The translations under genes and the position numbers were made by a program. The notes beneath the pieces were generated by a model. It saw only the letters and a list, made by a program, of their open reading frames with translations. It ran no database searches and was not told the DNA's origin. From Oscillatoriales cyanobacterium PMM_0019 (lineage in GTDB: Bacteria; Cyanobacteriota; Cyanobacteriia; Cyanobacteriales; CASBRB01), in contig CASBRB010000251.1 in NCBI GenBank assembly GCA_949127975.1, positions 1-36,426 on the forward strand: a DNA stretch of 36,426 nucleotides, in the 5' to 3' direction. Shown one piece after another: positions 32,037-36,426 of this stretch (positions within the stretch are counted from its first letter, which is position 1; each line of letters starts with the position of its first letter).

Positions 32037-32228
32037 ATGAGTACATTAATCACCATTCTGTTGCTAGGCGTCTATGGTACAGGTGCCTGGAAGTTCTGGA
32101 GTGGCTTCGATCGCACCAATTTCAACCGGAGTTTCAGCAATCAGTTGGTTCTAAGTGGGTTGTGGCCATTCTTGCTGTTCAGCAAATCCTACCGTAAGAA
32201 CTTTACCAAGGCGTTTAAGGATCAATAG
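32037..32228 (+). CDS. Small membrane-associated hypothetical protein
   Basis: A 63-residue protein: hydrophobic N-terminus (STLITILLLGVYGTGAWKFW, one membrane span), a polar middle (SGFDRTNFNRSFSNQL), a second weakly hydrophobic segment LVLSGLWPFLLF and a basic tail SKSYRKNFTKAFKDQ. Proteins of this form recur in cyanobacteria but their role is unknown to me. A GGGAG Shine-Dalgarno precedes ATG. The cobK gene starts 12 nt after its stop, so they share a transcript. Confidence 0.75.
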   Translation: MSTLITILLLGVYGTGAWKFWSGFDRTNFNRSFSNQLVLSGLWPFLLFSKSYRKNFTKAFKDQ

Positions 32229-32240
32229 CATCTGCTGTGG

Positions 32241-33029
32241 ATGACCCAACAAATGCCAGACCGACGCATGTGGTTGATTGGCGGCACGTCGGAAAGTAGG
32301 CAACTGGCTGAAGCTCTAGCACTGCTTAAGTTGCCCTGTACTGTTACCGTAACAACAGAATCGGCCCGATCACTCTATCCGTCGGTGCCTACTCTGCGCG
32401 TTCTGGTGGGACGTCTCCACCCTGAACAAGTGGGGCAATTTTTGCAGCAGGAGCAGATTGTTGCTATTTTGGACGCCTCCCATCCCTATGCTAGGGATAT
32501 TTCTCAGGTGGCGATCGGTGCGGCGGGCTCTAGGCAAATTTCTTACCTGCGCTACGAAAGAGCAGCGATCGATTTAACTTTTGAAGACGCCAAGGTAATT
32601 TACCTTGACAGTTTCGATACCCTGATATCTGGTGACTACCTGCACGGGAAGCGGGTAATGTTGACAGTCGGGTATAAACCTTTAGCCCTTTTGGGGCAGT
32701 GTTCTAATCGCTCTACTCTATTTGCTCGCATTCTCCCCTCCATCGCCTCAATAGATGCAGCTATAGCGGCAGGGATAAAACCAGAACGCATCATTGCTAT
32801 CCGCCCGCCAGTCAATGCTGAGTTAGAACGTGTACTCTGGCGGCAGTGGGAAATTTCTCTGGTAGTCACAAAAGCTTCTGGTGCGGCTGGTGGAGAAGAC
32901 ATCAAGCGAACCGTGGCGGCAGAGTTAGGGATTCCTTTGATAGTTATTACCCGCCCCAACATTGATTACCCCCAACAAACCAGTGATTTTTCAGTTGTTT
33001 TGGAGTTTTGCCGCCAGCACTTTTTTTGA
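32241..33029 (+). CDS. cobK: Precorrin-6A (cobalt-precorrin-6A) reductase
   Basis: Reduces precorrin-6A or its cobalt form with NAD(P)H in corrin ring (cobalamin or pseudocobalamin) synthesis. The family pattern is clear: MWLIGGTSESRQLAEAL, ILDASHPYARDIS, SYLRYERAAI, VMLTVGYKPLALL, FARILPSIASIDAAIAAG and the C-terminal VVTKASGAAGGEDIK..AAELGIPLIVITRP. The 262-residue length fits. The start may be ATG at 32241 or 32253. Cotranscribed with the preceding small gene. Other cobalamin genes are not in the window. Whether the pathway uses the early-cobalt route cannot be told from this gene. Confidence 0.92.
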   Translation: MTQQMPDRRMWLIGGTSESRQLAEALALLKLPCTVTVTTESARSLYPSVPTLRVLVGRLHPEQVGQFLQQEQIVAILDASHPYARDISQVAIGAAGSRQISYLRYERAAIDLTFEDAKVIYLDSFDTLISGDYLHGKRVMLTVGYKPLALLGQCSNRSTLFARILPSIASIDAAIAAGIKPERIIAIRPPVNAELERVLWRQWEISLVVTKASGAAGGEDIKRTVAAELGIPLIVITRPNIDYPQQTSDFSVVLEFCRQHFF

Positions 33030-33145
33030 GTTTCAATATGGTATATAAGCTTACAAGATCGGCAAAAAGATCGGCAAAAATCTGAACCTGAAACAAATAA
33101 AAGCTATAATAGATAAAGACTCCGTAGATTTTAAATATCGGCAAA

Positions 33146-34336
33146 ATGTCCAGTTCAACCGAATTCATTGAATCCGTTGATTTGATGGAGCCGATGCTTC
33201 CAGGAGCAGGTTCCCAGTTGCTCGAAGATTTAGCCATCGAGCTGATTGCCGTTAGCAGCGCTCTGAATGCACAAGTTCAACTAAGTGTCGCTGTCAGTAT
33301 GGGAGATCTCGTTCGTTCAATGAATTGCTACTACAGCAATCTGATCGAGGGACACCACACTCACCCTAGAGACATCTCTAGAGCATTGGCTAATGACTTT
33401 TCTGCTGAGCCAAAAAAACGCTCGCTACAACTCGAAGCTAAAGCTCATATCGAAGTTCAACGAATGATTGACAAAAGGGAAGCTCCAGTTAATGTAGTAA
33501 CAGCTGATTACCTGATTTGGGTTCATCGTGAGTTTTGCACGCAACTCCCCCCTGACTTACTCTACATTGAAAATCCCCAGGCTACAAAACGTGTTGAAGT
33601 CAAAGCAGGAGAATTGCGAACTGGGGATGTAATTGTGGGTAGTCATATCCCTATTAGCGCCAAAGCAATCCCACGTTTTTTACGGCGGTTTGAAGAAGCT
33701 TATAAGCCCGAACGTTTAGCTAAACTCCAGCAAGTAATTGCAGTGGCTGCTTCTCATCACCGACTACTTTGGATTCATCCTTTCTATGATGGTAATGGTC
33801 GCGTAACGCGGCTGTTTTCCCATGCTTTTTTAAAGCAAATCGGAGTAGGTAGTAGTTTATGGTCAGTCTCCCGTGGTCTAGCCAGGAATATTGAAAAATA
33901 TCGAGATTTACTGATGGCAGCCGATCGACAACGATGGAACGATTTAGACGGGCGTGGCAATTTAACCGCCGCTGGTTTGCAAAAGTTCTGTCAATTCTTT
34001 TTAGAGATTTGTATCGATCAAATCAAATTCATGCGAGAGCTACTAGAACCCTGCCAACTGTTAAATCGCATCGAACTCTATGTTTCCGAGCAGATCCGCG
34101 CTAAAAGTTTGCCGGAACGCTCCTTCCTTTTACTCAAAGAAGCACTGCTAGCAGGAGATTTTCAGCGAGGAAAGGCTGCTGCCATAACAGGCTACAAGGA
34201 ACGACAAGCTAGATCTGTACTAAACTACCTAGTTAAGGCTGGTCTTTTAGTTTCAGACAGTCCAAAGGGAACTGTCAGTTTAGGATTCCCTACTGATGTT
34301 GTCGATCGCTACTTCCCGAGACTCTATTTGACATAA
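33146..34336 (+). CDS. Fic domain protein, class II type
   Basis: A 396-residue protein. The Fic motif HPFYDGNGR (211-219) is complete, so AMP (or other NMP) transfer to a Ser, Thr or Tyr of a target protein is expected. An inhibitory-helix motif (S/T)xxxE(G/N) is seen at S64-NLI-E68-G69, N-terminal to the Fic core, as in self-inhibited class II proteins. About 310-390 looks like a winged helix (ERSFLLLKEALLAGDFQRGKAAAITGYKERQARSVLNYLVKAGLL), which may bind DNA. No antitoxin-like partner is adjacent, in line with built-in inhibition. The target is unknown. The 33030-33145 leader has a short direct repeat AGATCGGCAAAA, nothing else. Confidence 0.92.
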   Translation: MSSSTEFIESVDLMEPMLPGAGSQLLEDLAIELIAVSSALNAQVQLSVAVSMGDLVRSMNCYYSNLIEGHHTHPRDISRALANDFSAEPKKRSLQLEAKAHIEVQRMIDKREAPVNVVTADYLIWVHREFCTQLPPDLLYIENPQATKRVEVKAGELRTGDVIVGSHIPISAKAIPRFLRRFEEAYKPERLAKLQQVIAVAASHHRLLWIHPFYDGNGRVTRLFSHAFLKQIGVGSSLWSVSRGLARNIEKYRDLLMAADRQRWNDLDGRGNLTAAGLQKFCQFFLEICIDQIKFMRELLEPCQLLNRIELYVSEQIRAKSLPERSFLLLKEALLAGDFQRGKAAAITGYKERQARSVLNYLVKAGLLVSDSPKGTVSLGFPTDVVDRYFPRLYLT

Positions 34337-34392
34337 CTAAATATAATTGTAGGCTGCGCACTGCCCACTATTCCCCTCGGTAAGTAGTTAAT

Positions 34393-34605
34393 TTATTGGT
34401 TGGTTTTCATTTGCTGGACTTTTTGCTGAATCAATTTTGTGACTTCCTCGATTTCAGCCTGCTCGCGGGGCATACTGAAGGTTCCAGGGGATGCTTCAGA
34501 TGTGAAGCGATCGACAAAAGCATCAAATGCTGCTTGCGAGTCTGGGTGGGCAACGACATAGGCTCGTAGCTCAGCTTTCGTCATCTTGCTAAAGTCAGGC
34601 TTCAT
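34393..34605 (-). CDS. Small hypothetical protein (DUF6887-like)
   Basis: A 70-residue helical protein starting MKPDFSKMTKAELRAYVVAHPDSQAAFDAFVDRF. The first 30 residues resemble a small cyanobacterial family (I believe DUF6887) often found near other small genes. The C-terminal half EQAEIEEVTKLIQQKVQQM is an amphipathic helix. ATG at 34605 is chosen because TTGGAGG stands about 9 nt upstream; the longer frame starts with TTG at 34620. It lies 39 nt downstream of the mntH stop on the same strand, so the two could share a transcript. Function unknown. Confidence 0.7.
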   Translation of the reverse strand: MKPDFSKMTKAELRAYVVAHPDSQAAFDAFVDRFTSEASPGTFSMPREQAEIEEVTKLIQQKVQQMKTNQ

Positions 34606-34644
34606 TCCAAAAACCTCCAACGACCATTACGATAGATCTGTATC

Positions 34645-35994
34645 CTAATGCTTAAGCAAATCTGAAAAAGTTTGCCAAACCAGCCAAATATTGAGTCCTG
34701 CAATCGATATCGCAATCCCCCAAGAGAGTAATTTTAACCACAATGGATTGACAAATTCACCCATCAATCGAAGATTACTGGTAAACATGACTAAGGGGAT
34801 TGTGGCAAACGGCAGTTGGAAACTTAAGACCACTTGGCTAAAAATCAATAATTTAGTGGTTCCGTGTTGACCGAAAATAATAATACAAATAATCGTGGGG
34901 ATAATCGCCGCTAATCTACTGAGCAGACGGCGTAACCAGGAAGCGATGCGCAGATTTAAAAAGCCTTCCATGACTATTTGCCCAGCTAGAGTGGCTGTCA
35001 GGGTTGAACTTTGACCGGAAGCTAGTAAAGCTAAAGCAAAGAGCAAACTGGCAACCTTCACCCCTAATAAAGGGGATAGCAACTTGTATGCCTCTTGAAT
35101 TTCTCCTACCTCCTGATGACCAGAAAAATGAAAAGCGGCAGCAGCGACTATCAAGATGGCAGCGTTGACAAATAGTGCCATCGTCAGCGCGATCGTAGAA
35201 TCGATAGTCCCAAACTTGATAGCTTCCCGTTTTTTTTCAGGTGTGCGCTGCCAAGCCCGTGTTTGCACAATTGCTGAGTGTAAATATAAGTTATGAGGCA
35301 TAACGGTGGCACCCAAAATGCCGAGAGCCACATATAACATATCATGTTGTTGAAAAATAACTGCTTGAGGCACAAAACCCAGCACGATGCTGCTAAAATC
35401 TGGGCGCGAAAAGATTACTTCCAGCACAAAACACAGTCCAATGCTGGAAACCAGAGTGATAACTAACGCTTCAAGGTACCGAAAGTTTAAACGCTGTAGC
35501 ATCAGTAAGAGTAGGACATCTAAGCTAGTGAGGCACACGCCCACAATCAGGGGAATATGAAATAATAATTCTAGAGCGATCGCACCGCCGACTACCTCTG
35601 CTAAGTCACAGGCTACAATCCCAATTTCAGCCAGTATCCACAGGGTGATATTGATTTTCCGGCTGAATTGATTTCGACAAGACTTAGCCAAATCGGTGTC
35701 TGTGGCAACCCCCAGACGCACGCACAAAGTTTGTAACAAAATAGCGATAAAGTTGGAAACCAGAATGACACTGAGCAGGGTATAGCCAAACTGGGCTCCA
35801 CCGGAGATGTCAGTCGCCCAGTTACCAGGGTCCATGTAACCTACAGAAATCAGATAGCCTGGTCCTAGGAAAGCTAAAAGCTTACGCCAAAAGCCCTTAG
35901 CTGAAGGAATGGGTATAGTGCGGTAACTTGGCGGGAGACTGGGCTGTGTTTCCTTATTCGTAAGCTGGGGCATAACTTTCCGAAGTATTTTCAT
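34645..35994 (-). CDS. mntH: NRAMP family divalent metal transporter (MntH type)
   Basis: Proton-coupled uptake of Mn2+ and Fe2+ across the cytoplasmic membrane. The 449 residues have about 11 hydrophobic segments. Metal-site motifs: DPGN (55-58) in helix 1 and MPHNLYLHS in helix 6. The conserved QTLCVRLG and GQSSTLTATLAGQIVMEGFL segments are also present. ATG at 35994 or 35973 are both possible starts; the N-terminus is a variable cytosolic tail. Mn2+ is in high demand for photosystem II in cyanobacteria. The gene lies upstream of the small protein at 34393. Regulation cannot be read with confidence. No anomalies. Confidence 0.95.
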   Translation of the reverse strand: MKILRKVMPQLTNKETQPSLPPSYRTIPIPSAKGFWRKLLAFLGPGYLISVGYMDPGNWATDISGGAQFGYTLLSVILVSNFIAILLQTLCVRLGVATDTDLAKSCRNQFSRKINITLWILAEIGIVACDLAEVVGGAIALELLFHIPLIVGVCLTSLDVLLLLMLQRLNFRYLEALVITLVSSIGLCFVLEVIFSRPDFSSIVLGFVPQAVIFQQHDMLYVALGILGATVMPHNLYLHSAIVQTRAWQRTPEKKREAIKFGTIDSTIALTMALFVNAAILIVAAAAFHFSGHQEVGEIQEAYKLLSPLLGVKVASLLFALALLASGQSSTLTATLAGQIVMEGFLNLRIASWLRRLLSRLAAIIPTIICIIIFGQHGTTKLLIFSQVVLSFQLPFATIPLVMFTSNLRLMGEFVNPLWLKLLSWGIAISIAGLNIWLVWQTFSDLLKH

Positions 35995-36034
35995 AATTGT
36001 CTCATAATTTGCCCGTTTCTTCAGCAGCTTGGAA

Positions 36035-36426
36035 TTAACTTCTTACCTTGGTATTAGGTTTATTGGTAGGATGTTGGGGACGTGGCTTGAAGCGAGCGCG
36101 TATGGTGCCGATCGCGATATATAATACTGGCACCACCAACAGACTCAAGAAAGTTGAGACAATCATCCCACCAAAGACAGCCGTACCTAGAGATTGGCGG
36201 CTGGCTGCCCCTGCCCCGGTGGCGATTACTAGGGGCACAATACCCAAGATAAAGGCGATCGCAGTCATTAAAATAGGGCGCAAACGCTCTTGTGCCGCTT
36301 CAAGGGCTGCCTTAGTAATTGACAGATCTTTTTCTTGCATTTGGTTGGCAAATTCCACAATTAAAATGGCATTTTTACTAGACAAACCAATTAGCATCAC
36401 TAGACCGATTTGGGAATAGACATCAT
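36035..36426 (-). CDS. RND multidrug efflux permease (HAE1/AcrB type), C-terminal part, cut by the window end
   Basis: The reading frame runs past the window edge; visible residues begin DVYSQIGLVMLIGLSSKNAILIVEFA, the canonical motif of transmembrane helix 10-11 of AcrB-like pumps. ALEAAQERLRPILMTAIAFILGIVPLVIATGAGAASRQSLGTAVFGGMIVSTFLSLLVVPVLYI completes the final helices before a short basic tail (RARFKPRPQHP). It is the inner-membrane proton-driven subunit of a tripartite efflux pump; the adaptor gene would lie beyond 36426 on the upstream side. The ATG-like start inside the window is not the true start. The substrate is unknown. Confidence 0.93.
   Translation of the reverse strand, partial: DVYSQIGLVMLIGLSSKNAILIVEFANQMQEKDLSITKAALEAAQERLRPILMTAIAFILGIVPLVIATGAGAASRQSLGTAVFGGMIVSTFLSLLVVPVLYIAIGTIRARFKPRPQHPTNKPNTKVRS

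Noticed and set aside
36048-36419. 123-codon plus-strand ORF at the window end
   Set aside because: Antisense to the RND permease, whose protein sequence is unmistakable.

Overview
The window reads as chromosome of a filamentous cyanobacterium, probably of the Oscillatoria/Microcoleus type. The genus is inference. The evidence is the dense HIP1 octamer GCGATCGC (about a dozen copies, for example near 2125, 3401, 11581, 17350, 27763 and 36255), cyanobacterial lineage proteins (a small RRM protein, a type IV pilin G/H-like protein, a fused mannose-1-phosphate guanylyltransferase) and many short palindromic dispersed repeats. No rRNA, tRNA or CRISPR array was seen.

Layout. Positions 1-2400 hold an Rpn/PD-(D/E)XK nuclease gene flanked on both sides by dispersed repeats, then a gene-free stretch with a duplicated, hairpin-bounded module. 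Positions 2406-9554 are housekeeping: alaS, a small hypothetical gene, a WecG/TagA glycosyltransferase, a double-ATPase peptide ABC transporter protein and a secreted pilin-like protein. Positions 9612-12850 are accessory: an orphan IS607-type serine recombinase, a two-gene unknown operon under a predicted LexA box, a small hypothetical gene, a CbiO-like ATPase and a second repeat family. Positions 12883-16175 return to core genes (rsmG, an aldo/keto reductase, rpiA, a hypothetical gene). Positions 16219-26460 are the most plastic part: five antitoxin-type genes without a recognisable toxin, a fused 5-oxoprolinase with a dispersed repeat read through in frame, a D-glutamate-cyclase-like gene, a duplicated pseudogene fragment, and a lone TnpB. 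Positions 26541-36426 are again mostly core: RRM protein, SSB with its own LexA box, GMP/phosphomannomutase-like fusion, cobK, a Fic protein, mntH and the 3' end of an RND efflux permease.

How parts may work together. The 5-oxoprolinase (17099-20749) and the YcsI-family protein (22731-23522) both belong to pyroglutamate/D-glutamate metabolism. ssb and the operon at 10213-10900 share a nearly identical 19-bp promoter/LexA-box core, so they are probably co-regulated by DNA damage or by whatever LexA senses in this organism.

The best candidates for something undescribed are: (1) a roughly 91-bp palindromic element (family A, nine copies, often within about 30 bp of a stop codon) that has become a coding linker inside the 5-oxoprolinase; (2) the unknown LexA-box operon; (3) the toxin-less antitoxin cluster, including a ParD-HigA tandem; (4) the duplicated hairpin module at 1600-2295; (5) a second small inverted-repeat element (family B) with a variable 11-bp internal tandem.
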